Source: Bordetella parapertussis (lineage in GTDB: Bacteria; Pseudomonadota; Gammaproteobacteria; Burkholderiales; SG8-41). Taken from it: a stretch of 34,089 bases of DNA. Positions 23,139-30,669 of the stretch are shown in pieces. Under the pieces are notes generated by a model. That model searched no databases and was not told where the DNA came from. It saw nothing but the letters and a program-made list of their open reading frames with translations. Within the stretch, counting starts at the first letter, position 1. Every line of letters begins with the position of its first letter. The translations under genes were made by a program, and so were the position numbers. The stretch spans positions 1-34,089 of the forward strand of contig CAMDLH010000055.1 in NCBI GenBank assembly GCA_945901405.1, in the 5' to 3' direction.

Positions 23139-24167
23139 TTACTCGCGTCGGCGCACTGTAACTTCGTGGCTATTATTGGCCAGTTTGGCGATGTCGATCT
23201 CCACCGGCAAAAACTGCCGGATCACTTCCGCGTTGGTGATGGTATGCGGCGTGGTCTTGGAGCACGTAAACGAACCCGCGCCCGCCAGCGCCATCGGCAA
23301 CAACAATTGATCCGCGAGATGCGCGCCCACGGCCGCATTCGATGCCTGGTATTCGCGCGCCTCGTTGATGACGCGCTTGGCGACCTGTTCGGCGGTCACG
23401 CCCTTGTCGCCAAAGCCGGTGAAAATCTCGGTGACGCATTCGTGCTCCAGCGTAATCATCAACGCGTTGCCCGGCCCCTGCTCGCTGGGCAGGCCGCGTA
23501 CCTGCAATTGCTCCGGCATCCAGCCGAAGGCCTTGCCCACGGCATCGAGCTCGCGCTGTGCGACGTGCCCTGGCACACCGGTGATAAAACTCTCCGCGTA
23601 GGCACGCGAACGCGCCCCGCGCTCCGGCAAGTGCAGCGGCGTGAGCGCGCGCGCAGGCTGAGTCTCGGCGGTGAATTCACCACCACCCGCCGGATAAAAA
23701 CCGAAGCGCTTGAGTTCGAGTTTGATTTCGACACCCATCGCGCGCAGCAACGGCACGAACGCGCGCTCGAGAAAATGAAACGGCGGCGCCATCGGATTAT
23801 GCGTGCCGCCTTGCAAGCGTATGCGGCTGGGCGTGCTGGCCTTGAGCAGCGCGGGCAATACCGTTTGAAACACCAGCGTGCAACTGCCCGCCGTGCCGAT
23901 GGCGAATTTGTAGTCGCCGCCCTTGATCGCGCCGGGCGTGAAGGCAAGCGAGGTCGAGCTGATGTGCGCGCCCTCGACACTCGCGCCGCAGATTTCAACG
24001 GCGGCATTTACCGCAGTCAGATGCTGGCGCAGCAAGCCGGGCTTCTTACGCTTGGCGCGTATGCGCTCGATGCGAAACGGCGTGCCGGTGCACATCGACA
24101 ACGACAACGCGCTGCGCAGAATTTGCCCGCCGCCTTCGCCTTGGGAGCCGTCGAGGATTATGGTCAT
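23139..24167 (-). CDS. rtcA: RNA 3'-terminal phosphate cyclase RtcA
   Basis: RtcA converts an RNA 3'-phosphate to a 2',3'-cyclic phosphate using ATP, through an AMP-histidine intermediate. The 342-residue product matches the family along its length: ILDGSQGEGGGQILRSALSL at the start, RAKRKKPGLLRQHLTAVNA, GTAGSCTLVFQTVLPALLKA, GGGEF in the insert domain region, HLADQLLLPMALAGAGSFTC and KTTPHTITNAEVIRQFL, where the His is the nucleotidylated residue (His309 in Escherichia coli). All key positions seen are intact. It lies 98 bases downstream of rtcB with no promoter or terminator visible between them, so it is probably transcribed from the sigma-54 promoter before rtcB. Confidence 0.96.
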   Translation of the reverse strand: MTIILDGSQGEGGGQILRSALSLSMCTGTPFRIERIRAKRKKPGLLRQHLTAVNAAVEICGASVEGAHISSTSLAFTPGAIKGGDYKFAIGTAGSCTLVFQTVLPALLKASTPSRIRLQGGTHNPMAPPFHFLERAFVPLLRAMGVEIKLELKRFGFYPAGGGEFTAETQPARALTPLHLPERGARSRAYAESFITGVPGHVAQRELDAVGKAFGWMPEQLQVRGLPSEQGPGNALMITLEHECVTEIFTGFGDKGVTAEQVAKRVINEAREYQASNAAVGAHLADQLLLPMALAGAGSFTCSKTTPHTITNAEVIRQFLPVEIDIAKLANNSHEVTVRRRE

Positions 24168-24265
24168 TTTGTGCTTACGTTCAATGTTGAGTTTTAAGTG
24201 ATGAGCGTTGAGTGGAGGCGAGTCGAGTCCGGAGTTACTTTTAACTTAAGACCTTTCTCGCGCCT

Positions 24266-25042
24266 TCACCCCTTCACACAAACCACCTGCTTCAAGGTAT
24301 GCACGATCTCCACCAGGTCACGTTGCGCGTGCATCACGGCATCGATGTCCTTGTACGCCATCGGGATCTCGTCGATCACGCCGGCGTCCTTGCGGCACTC
24401 GACACCTTCGGTCGCCTTGACTTGATCCGCCACGGTAAAGCGGCGTTTCGCCTCGGTGCGCGACATCGCGCGGCCGGCGCCGTGGCTGCAGCTCTCGAAC
24501 GACTCGGCGTTGCCCTTGCCGCGCACGATGAACGAGCGTGCACCCATCGAGCCGGGAATGATGCCAAGTTCGCCCGCGCCCGCGCGCACCGCGCCCTTGC
24601 GGGTTACCAGCACGTTCTCGCCGAAATGCGTTTCTTGTTGCACGTAGTTGTGGTGACAGTTCACCGCCTCCACGTGCGTCTCGAACGGTTTGGCGATCAC
24701 CGCGCGCGCCGCAACCACCACCGCGCGCATCATCGCCTCGCGATTCAAGCGCGCGAAGTGTTGCGCCCAGCCCACCGCCTCGACGTAATCATCGAAGTGC
24801 TCGGTATCCACGCCCACCGCGGCGGGAATGATCGCGCCCTTGGTCGGAATCACGCTGCCGATGGTCGAACCCTTGCCCACGTGCACGTCCGGCATCACCG
24901 CGACGTGTTTAAAAATGAACGGCATCTTCGCCACACTCGCGAGCTGCTTGCGCGCCTCGTCTTCCACCGGCACGCCTTTGGTCCACATCTTTACGTGGCG
25001 GCCTTCCTCGACATTCATCACTTCGTAGTTTTCATTTTGCAT
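24266..25042 (-). CDS. rtcB: RNA-splicing ligase RtcB with a large internal in-frame deletion
   Basis: RtcB joins 3'-phosphate or 2',3'-cyclic phosphate RNA ends to 5'-OH ends using GTP and Mn. This copy has 258 residues instead of about 408. Residues 1-79 match the N-terminus through KGAIIPAAVGVD (the metal Asp), but the next residues are TEHFDDYVEAVGWAQHF, a segment that in E. coli RtcB occurs some 150 residues later. The junction is at 24806/24805 and is in frame. Missing are the IGCG metal Cys, the GTGNH Asn-His pair and the HSGSRG His. Retained are NCHHNY, CSHGAGR (guanylated His, here 187) and the C-terminal VVCVKG. Ligase activity is therefore unlikely. The start at 25042 has GGAG 8 bases upstream. 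An assembly error is possible. Confidence 0.9.
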   Translation of the reverse strand: MQNENYEVMNVEEGRHVKMWTKGVPVEDEARKQLASVAKMPFIFKHVAVMPDVHVGKGSTIGSVIPTKGAIIPAAVGVDTEHFDDYVEAVGWAQHFARLNREAMMRAVVVAARAVIAKPFETHVEAVNCHHNYVQQETHFGENVLVTRKGAVRAGAGELGIIPGSMGARSFIVRGKGNAESFESCSHGAGRAMSRTEAKRRFTVADQVKATEGVECRKDAGVIDEIPMAYKDIDAVMHAQRDLVEIVHTLKQVVCVKG

Positions 25043-25089
25043 TTTCGTCTCCAGTAGTCTGGCCGGCTTGTGTCGGCAACCAATGTATC

Positions 25090-25104
25090 GCAATAGCCAT
25101 GCCA
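25090..25104 (-). promoter_or_regulatory. Sigma-54 promoter of rtcBA
   Basis: The minus strand reads TGGCATG-GCTA-TTGC, one mismatch from the sigma-54 consensus TGGCACG-N4-TTGC with exact spacing. It stands 47 bases upstream of the rtcB ATG. The divergent neighbour encodes RtcR, the known sigma-54-dependent activator of rtcBA. Confidence 0.85.
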
Positions 25105-25125
25105 GGCGGGACGCCTGTGATGTGG

Positions 25126-25158
25126 AGCTGTAAGTATTTGTTTTTATTACTATTTATC
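25126..25158 (+). repeat. AT-rich intergenic repeat, copy F of seven
   Basis: Core TTGTTTTTA at 25138-25146 within CTGTAAGTA on the left and TTACTATTTA on the right. It lies 21 bases upstream of the sigma-54 promoter of rtcBA and 75 bases before the rtcR start, within the region where RtcR upstream sites or the rtcR promoter should be. Confidence 0.75.
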
Positions 25159-25191
25159 CGAATACTCAAATGACCGCTTATTGTAGTCGCG

Positions 25192-25225
25192 ATAGTATGT
25201 ATATTATTAGCTAATACTATAGCTA
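25192..25225. promoter_or_regulatory. Inverted repeats before rtcR
   Basis: Two overlapping symmetric elements lie in this AT-rich leader: ATAGTAT (25192-25198) with ATACTAT (25214-25220), and TAGCTA (25208-25213) with TAGCTA (25220-25225). They end 8 bases before the rtcR ATG, which has no visible Shine-Dalgarno site. They could be RtcR or other regulator sites, or an RNA hairpin limiting rtcR translation. Confidence 0.35.
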
Positions 25226-25233
25226 TTAATCTC

Positions 25234-26826
25234 ATGAAGAAAACCGTAATTATCGGCTTCGCCGGCACCCAACTCGACTCCGGCAAGGGCAGCCATCGCT
25301 GGGAAAAGTGGCGGCCTACCGTCGCGCTCACAATACGCCAGGACATGGTGGTGAGCCGCTTTGAGTTGCTGCACACGGCGCCGCACAAGGCCTTGATCGA
25401 GCAACTCGCGACCGACATTCATACGGTGTCGCCGGAAACCGAAGTCCGGCCGGTGCAGCTTGAAATCGCCGACCCGTGGGATTTCGGCGACGTGTATGCG
25501 GCGCTGTTTGATTTCGCGCGCGGCCATGCCTTCAACACCGACGTGGAGGATTACCTCATCCACATCACCACCGGCACGCACGTCGCGCAGATTTGCATGT
25601 TCCTGATGACCGAGGCGCGTTATTTTCCCGGCGTGTTGTTGCAATCCTCGCCGCCGCGCCGCCAAAACATGGGCGACCCCGGCGGCTGCGAGTTGATCGA
25701 TCTCGATCTGTCGAAATACAACCAGCTCGCGCAGCGCTTCGCTAAGGAGCAGAACGACGCGATCAGTTTTTTGAAGTCGGGCATCGCCACGCGCAATGTG
25801 CGCTTTAACAAGCTGGTGGAGGAAATCGAACACGTCGCCGTGCGCTCAAAATCCCCGATGTTGTTGATGGGCCCCACGGGTGCTGGAAAGTCGTTTCTCG
25901 CCAAGCGCGTGTTCGAGTTGAAAAAAGCGCGGCATTTGGTGAGCGGCGGTTTTGTCGAGGTCAACTGTGCAACGCTGCGCGGCGACGGCGCGGCCTCCGC
26001 GCTATTCGGCCACGTGAAGGGCGCATTCACTGGCGCCGCCAATGAGCGCGCGGGCCTGTTGCGCGCCGCCGACAAGGGCTTGTTGTTCCTCGACGAGATC
26101 GGCGAGCTCGGCGTCGATGAACAGGCGATGCTGTTAAAAGCGATCGAGGAAAAACAATTCTTCCCGGTGGGATCGGATCGCGAGGTGAAGAGCGATTTTC
26201 AGTTGATCGCCGGCACCAATCGCGATCTGCGCGCCGACGTGGCATCGGGGCGATTCCGCGAAGACCTCTACGCGCGCATCAATCTCTGGACGTATGAGTT
26301 GCCGAGCCTCGCGCGCCGGCCCGAAGACATCGAGCCGAATCTCGACTATCTGCTCGCGCAGTTTTCATCCGAGCTGGGGCAGATGATCCGCTTTAACAAG
26401 GAAGCGCGCGAGGCGTACCTCAAATTTGCCGCTTCGCACGAGGCCAAATGGAGCGGCAACTTTCGCGATCTGTCCGCCTCCGTCATGCGCATGGCAACAC
26501 TGGCCGAAGGCGGGCGCATCTCCAGCACAGACGTGGATAACGAAATGGCGCGCTTGCGCGCGTCGTGGCATGTGGCGCCCAATACGTCGGCGACGCCAAC
26601 GCTGGACGAACTCATCGGCGCCGACAAACTCGCCCGCATCGACTTGTTCGACCGGCTGCAACTCGAGTCCGTGATTCAGGTTTGCCGTCAATCCACGAAT
26701 CTGTCTGACGCCGGACGCAAACTCTACGCCGCATCGCGCACCGCGCGCGGCACCACCAACGATGCCGACCGGTTGCGCAAATATCTGGCGCGGTTTGGGT
26801 TGGAGTGGAAGGCGCTAACGGTTTGA
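25234..26826 (+). CDS. rtcR: RtcR, sigma-54-dependent activator of the RNA-repair operon
   Basis: The 530-residue product follows E. coli RtcR over its full length. The N-terminal sensor (about 1-185), of the CARF type thought to sense cyclic-phosphate-ended RNA, shows KKTVIIGFAGTQLDSGKGSH and DYLIHITTGTHVAQICMFLM. The AAA+ domain has Walker A GPTGAGKSFLAKR, the sigma-54 contact loop KGAFTGA, Walker B GLLFLDEIGELG and arginine-finger region FREDLYARINLWTYELP. The C-terminus ends NDADRLRKYLARFGL with the DNA-binding helix. It is divergent from rtcBA. All visible key residues are intact, in contrast with the deleted rtcB. The start agrees with the E. coli N-terminus although no ribosome site is seen. 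Confidence 0.96.
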   Translation: MKKTVIIGFAGTQLDSGKGSHRWEKWRPTVALTIRQDMVVSRFELLHTAPHKALIEQLATDIHTVSPETEVRPVQLEIADPWDFGDVYAALFDFARGHAFNTDVEDYLIHITTGTHVAQICMFLMTEARYFPGVLLQSSPPRRQNMGDPGGCELIDLDLSKYNQLAQRFAKEQNDAISFLKSGIATRNVRFNKLVEEIEHVAVRSKSPMLLMGPTGAGKSFLAKRVFELKKARHLVSGGFVEVNCATLRGDGAASALFGHVKGAFTGAANERAGLLRAADKGLLFLDEIGELGVDEQAMLLKAIEEKQFFPVGSDREVKSDFQLIAGTNRDLRADVASGRFREDLYARINLWTYELPSLARRPEDIEPNLDYLLAQFSSELGQMIRFNKEAREAYLKFAASHEAKWSGNFRDLSASVMRMATLAEGGRISSTDVDNEMARLRASWHVAPNTSATPTLDELIGADKLARIDLFDRLQLESVIQVCRQSTNLSDAGRKLYAASRTARGTTNDADRLRKYLARFGLEWKALTV

Positions 26827-26880
26827 ACGCGCGGGGGCGAACGAACGGGCTGTCGCCGCCATGCAGCCGATGAAAACCGG

Positions 26881-27894
26881 TTACTCCGCCTTAATCCCCG
26901 CATTGCGTATCACCCTGCGCCAGCGTTGCGCGTCGCTGACCAGAAAGCGCGCAAATTCCTCCGGCGTGCCACCCACCAAAGTGGTGCCGTAAGTCTCGGC
27001 GCGTTTTTTCATGCCGCCGGATGCCATGGATTTGTGCAGCACCGCCGATAGTTTATCCACGATGGCGCGGGGCGTGCCCGCCGGCGCGAGCATGCCGCTC
27101 CACGAATGCGATTCCTCGAATCCGCTAAAGCCTTGTTCCTTCATGGTGGGCACTTCCGCGTACAGCGCATGGCGCTGCGCAGTGGTGATGCCGATGGCGC
27201 GCACGCGTTTGCTGGCGACAAACTCGTGCAAGCCGCCCATCGGGTGAAAAATGAACGACACCTGCCCCGCGATGACATCCACCAGCGCCGGGCCGTTGCC
27301 GCGAAACGGCACGTGCGTCATGTTCGCGGCGACCTGTGTGCGAAACAACTCCGCCGTCAAATGCGCAGAGCCGCCGACGCCGGCCGAGCCGAAGGTGATC
27401 GAAGTGGATTTCGCCGCCTGCACCAGATCCTGCACCGATTGCCACGGTTGTGTTGCGCCGACCACCAGCACCGAGGGGCTGAACTGCATCAGCACGATGG
27501 GCGTGAAGTCCTTGATCGGGTCGTAGCCCGGCGATTTCATCAGCAGCGAATTGATGGTGTGGTTGAGCGAGTTGTAAATCAGCGTGTGGCCATCCGGCGT
27601 GGCGCGCGCGGCGGCGACCGTGCCGATCTGGCCATTGGCGCCGGTGCGGTTTTCCACGATCACGGTTTGGTTCAACATGACCGACATGTCCTGCGCCAGC
27701 ACGCGCGCGATGCCATCGGTGGGCCCGCCCGCGGCGAAGGCGACGATGATGCGCACCGGCTTGTTGGGATACGACGCATTGGGCGCATTGGATTGGGCCG
27801 CGGCCGTGCCCAGGTGTGTAATCAGCACCGCGCTCATCAGCAGCGCCGAGCGACTCACGTGCCCCACGTACTTTTTGCGATTCATGCCGCGCAT
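26881..27894 (-). CDS. Bug/TctC-family solute-binding protein
   Basis: A 337-residue protein with leader (SRSALLMSAVLITHLGTAAAQ) and a slightly extended mature N-terminus (SNAPNASYPNKPVRIIVAFA). Other segments: AGGPTDGIARVLAQDM, NRTGANGQIGTVAAARATPD, YDPIKDFTPIVLMQF, ITFGSAGVGGSAHLTAELF, HVPFRG and PTMKEQGFSGFEESHSWSG. An ATG three codons in (27885) is an alternative start. It lies 12 bases downstream of the acyl-CoA-dehydrogenase-like gene and converges with rtcR (54-base gap without a clear terminator). Confidence 0.95.
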   Translation of the reverse strand: MRGMNRKKYVGHVSRSALLMSAVLITHLGTAAAQSNAPNASYPNKPVRIIVAFAAGGPTDGIARVLAQDMSVMLNQTVIVENRTGANGQIGTVAAARATPDGHTLIYNSLNHTINSLLMKSPGYDPIKDFTPIVLMQFSPSVLVVGATQPWQSVQDLVQAAKSTSITFGSAGVGGSAHLTAELFRTQVAANMTHVPFRGNGPALVDVIAGQVSFIFHPMGGLHEFVASKRVRAIGITTAQRHALYAEVPTMKEQGFSGFEESHSWSGMLAPAGTPRAIVDKLSAVLHKSMASGGMKKRAETYGTTLVGGTPEEFARFLVSDAQRWRRVIRNAGIKAE

Positions 27895-27906
27895 GCCGGC
27901 GGCGTT

Positions 27907-29082
27907 TTAGAGCCGCGCCTCGTCAATCGGCAAGCCCAAGCGGTGCTTGCCGGTCATTTCATAATAGAGGCGCCGCCCCTGCAAGTGCTGGGTGATGACG
28001 TGTATGTCCTGGAAGTGACGCTGGATCAGATTGCCCTCGAAAATCGCGGTGCCGCCGCAATCGGAGTAGATGCTCTCGACGATTTGCGCGGCGAGCCTGA
28101 TCGCATGCGTGCCCGCCAGACGCAGCGCGAGACGCCGCTCCATGCTGACTTCGCCATTTTTTGCTTCATCCCAGATTTCGGCGATCGCTTCCATCAGAAA
28201 GGCACGCCCTGAACGCAGCGACGCCTCGGCCTGGCCCACGGTGAATTGGCTGATCGCCTGATCGCGCAAAAGACCAGTCATGTGGCGCGGGGCTTTTGCT
28301 CCGGCGAGTTCGAAGAATGCATCAAGACAACTGCGCGCCACCGCCAGCGCAATCGCGCCATCACCCGCCGCGAAGCACAACGTCTGCGGGACGCGATAAC
28401 GCGTGCCGCCGGTGATAACTTTTTCTTTTGCCGTCAGCACGGTATGGTCTTCAGGCACGAAAACATCCTTGACCTCAAAGTGATGCGTGCCGGTGCCGCG
28501 CATGCCGCGCGTGCGCCAGGTGTCGAGCAACTGCGCCTCGGTCTTGGGGATGATGCAATAACGAATTTCCGGTTTGCCGTTTCTTAACCTTACTTCGCCG
28601 TTTTCAATCACCTGCGCGTGGGACGCCACCCATGAAGCATGCCGGCAACCGGTGCTAAACCCGTGATGACCCGTGACGCGAAAGCCGTCCGGCACGACGA
28701 CGGCTTTTCCCGTCGGCGCGGGCGTGTTCGACACCACGCTGCGCGGCACGTTGATCCAGATGTCGCGCACGGCGTCCGGCTGCATATAGGCCGCGAACGT
28801 GCCGAAAGTTGCGCCTTGGTTCACCGCCCATGCCGTGCTGGCGTCAGCCTTGCCGAGCTCCTCGACCGCCAGCACATGCAGTGGAAGATCGATCTCAGTA
28901 CCGCCCAGCGCGCGCGGCACCGCCATCAGAAAAAGCCCGGCGTCGGCAATCGCCTCGAACAGCGGGCGCGGCAGTTCGCGCGCGGCTTCAATCTCGTCGG
29001 CGCTCGCGCGTATCATCGGCGCGAGTTTTTTTGCGGCTTCGAGGGGGCAGGACGGCTGGGATGGCGGGATTGGGGCGTTCAT
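27907..29082 (-). CDS. Acyl-CoA dehydrogenase-fold flavoprotein (two-component monooxygenase-like)
   Basis: The 391-residue product has the acyl-CoA dehydrogenase fold: N-terminal helices (LPRPLFEAIADAGLFLMAVP, ALGGTEIDLPLHVLAVEELG), the strand domain (FRVTGHHGFSTGCRHASWVA, DTWRTRGMRGTGTHHFEVKD) and the C-terminal helices ending EGNLIQRHFQDIHVITQHLQ. The general-base Glu region of true dehydrogenases is not obvious, and the C-terminal R-x-x-D-x-x pattern with no acyl-CoA loop resembles the DszC/HpaB-like group D flavin monooxygenases. The ATG at 29082 is preferred to a frame extension upstream, which adds a basic stretch without homology. It probably shares a transcript with the downstream Bug gene. 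Confidence 0.88.
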   Translation of the reverse strand: MNAPIPPSQPSCPLEAAKKLAPMIRASADEIEAARELPRPLFEAIADAGLFLMAVPRALGGTEIDLPLHVLAVEELGKADASTAWAVNQGATFGTFAAYMQPDAVRDIWINVPRSVVSNTPAPTGKAVVVPDGFRVTGHHGFSTGCRHASWVASHAQVIENGEVRLRNGKPEIRYCIIPKTEAQLLDTWRTRGMRGTGTHHFEVKDVFVPEDHTVLTAKEKVITGGTRYRVPQTLCFAAGDGAIALAVARSCLDAFFELAGAKAPRHMTGLLRDQAISQFTVGQAEASLRSGRAFLMEAIAEIWDEAKNGEVSMERRLALRLAGTHAIRLAAQIVESIYSDCGGTAIFEGNLIQRHFQDIHVITQHLQGRRLYYEMTGKHRLGLPIDEARL

Positions 29083-29222
29083 GGTTACGATGCTTGTTGC
29101 TCTGTGGTCAGTGAATTGTGTGAGTGTCCCGAATCGACGGACTGTAGTCAATCAACGGTGAGCCGATAAGTTCAGCATGCGGCCATACGGCGATGAATTG
29201 CCCGATGCCGCACCATATCCGG

Positions 29223-29567
29223 CTATCGAAAATGTGCAAGATTCAACACAGCCGGCTCGCCCAGCCACGATGCGTGCGTGGTGTGATCCTCTATGTTCTT
29301 GCCGGTCTGCGCGTGTACGAGGATATTCAGATTGCCGCGATTCGCGTCGAGCAACGGGATCAGCGCATCGAACTGCCTGGAGTCGAACGCGAGTTGGCAA
29401 CTCCAGTGTGGGTGCGGCCCGACGAGTTTTTGGTGCACGCGGCCCATGGTCACGCCGAATTGATCCGCGGCTGCCTGGCAAAGCGCGCGCGCCTGCTCGG
29501 TCGATGTCTCGTCGAAATAAACATGTGCGTGGTAGTGCGCGTGCACGTTTTGCGGGCGTTGAATCAT
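29223..29567 (-). CDS. DOPA 4,5-dioxygenase-family protein
   Basis: The 114-residue product fits the small DOPA 4,5-dioxygenase family: VHAHYHAHVYFDETSTEQAR at the start (HxH), GPHPHWSCQLAF in the middle, and NILVHAQTGKNIEDHTTHAS followed by WLG near the end. The three His clusters are the probable metal site. Fungal and plant members cleave DOPA extradiolically; bacterial members act on catechol-type substrates or are uncharacterised. The start at 29567 is set by GAGGAGTGGAG just upstream; a frame extension to 29606 has no such support. It is divergent from the Bug gene at 29671. Confidence 0.88.
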   Translation of the reverse strand: MIQRPQNVHAHYHAHVYFDETSTEQARALCQAAADQFGVTMGRVHQKLVGPHPHWSCQLAFDSRQFDALIPLLDANRGNLNILVHAQTGKNIEDHTTHASWLGEPAVLNLAHFR

Positions 29568-29590
29568 GGCTCCACTCCTCATCGCATAAA

Positions 29591-29609
29591 GTACAATTCG
29601 GTACAATTC
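29591..29609. promoter_or_regulatory. Tandem GTACAATTC sites in a divergent promoter region
   Basis: GTACAATTC occurs at 29591-29599 and again at 29601-29609, a period of exactly 10 bases. It lies between the DOPA-dioxygenase-like gene (starts 29567, minus) and a Bug gene (starts 29671, plus). Direct half-sites on one helix face suggest a regulator site; no regulator gene is adjacent. Confidence 0.35.
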
Positions 29610-29670
29610 ACCGTGGTCCGGACGTCACGATACCTGAAATTCTCTTTTTCCGAGTGCTACATCAACGCTG

Positions 29671-30660
29671 ATGCCCAATTATCGTAAAGCACGCAGCCGC
29701 ATGTTCGCGGCGATGGTTCTGGCGCTGACCGGCGGCGCGGCATTGGCGCAAAACCAACCGGCAAATTATCCAATCAAACCAATACGCATGGTGGTGCCGT
29801 TCGCGCCGGGCGGCGGCACGGATGTGATCGCGCGCCATCTTGCGGCGCGCATGTCCGAATCGTTGAAACGCCAGGTCGTGGTGGACAATCGCGCCGGCGC
29901 CAACGGCATCGTGGGCACCGAGAATGTCGCGCATGCGCCCGCCGATGGTTACACGCTGCTGTTTGTATCGAGCCCGCATTCGGTGAACCCGAGCCTGTAT
30001 GCGAAGCTGCCCTACGATACGGTGCGCGATTTTGCTCCCGTGTCGATGGCGGCGACCTCGCCTTACGTGCTGGTGGTGCACGCGTCGCTGCCGGTGCGTA
30101 ACGTCAAGGAACTGATCGCGCTTGCCAGGGCGCGGCCCGCGCAAATCGATTATGGTTCGGGCGGCTCTGGCAGCTCGGCGCATCTGGCGGCGGAGTTGTT
30201 CAATCAAATGGCGGGCATCAAGCTGCGCGAAATTCCGTACAAGGGCGCGGGGCCGGCGCTAACCGCGGTGCTGGCCGGGCAGGTTGCCGTTGTGTTCGGC
30301 AACGCGCTGACGGTGAAGCCGCACATACAAAGCGGGCGGCTGCGTGCATTGGGCATCGCGAGTCCGAAGCGTTCCGCATCCGCGCCTGACATGCCCACCA
30401 TCGCCGAGTCGGGCGTGCCCGGCTATAGTGCGGATGCCGTGCTGGGCCTGCTCGCGCCCGCGCGCACGCCGAGGGCAGTGGTGGATTTATTGAATACCGA
30501 GGTGCATAAAGCCATGCGACTGCCGGATATGATGGAGGCGATGAAAAACGTCGGCGTTGAAATCGCATTGAGCACGCCCGAAGAATTCGGCAAACTAATC
30601 GAATCCGAAATCCAGCGCTGGGGCAAAGTGGTGCGTGCGCTGAATTTGAAGGTGGAGTAA
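29671..30660 (+). CDS. Bug/TctC-family solute-binding protein
   Basis: The 329-residue product has leader MFAAMVLALTGGAALAQ (cleavage near residue 27) and mature NYPIKPIRMVVPFAPGGGTD. Further: NRAGANGIVGTENVAHAPAD, LPYDTVRDFAPVSMAA, VRNVKELIALARARPAQIDY, IPYKGAGPAL and PTIAESGVPGYSADAVLG. No strong ribosome site stands before the ATG at 29671; an ATG at codon 11 starts exactly at the leader. It converges with the SBP gene at 30670 (9-base gap). Confidence 0.95.
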   Translation: MPNYRKARSRMFAAMVLALTGGAALAQNQPANYPIKPIRMVVPFAPGGGTDVIARHLAARMSESLKRQVVVDNRAGANGIVGTENVAHAPADGYTLLFVSSPHSVNPSLYAKLPYDTVRDFAPVSMAATSPYVLVVHASLPVRNVKELIALARARPAQIDYGSGGSGSSAHLAAELFNQMAGIKLREIPYKGAGPALTAVLAGQVAVVFGNALTVKPHIQSGRLRALGIASPKRSASAPDMPTIAESGVPGYSADAVLGLLAPARTPRAVVDLLNTEVHKAMRLPDMMEAMKNVGVEIALSTPEEFGKLIESEIQRWGKVVRALNLKVE

Positions 30661-30669
30661 GCCGCTACA

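Noticed and set aside
23166..24197. A 343-residue plus-strand open frame
   Set aside because: Antisense shadow of rtcA, which is recognised over its full length.
25234..26826. CARF-type sensor of RtcR taken as a sign of a CRISPR system
   Set aside because: No repeat-spacer array or cas gene is in the window; CARF-like sensors are normal in RtcR.
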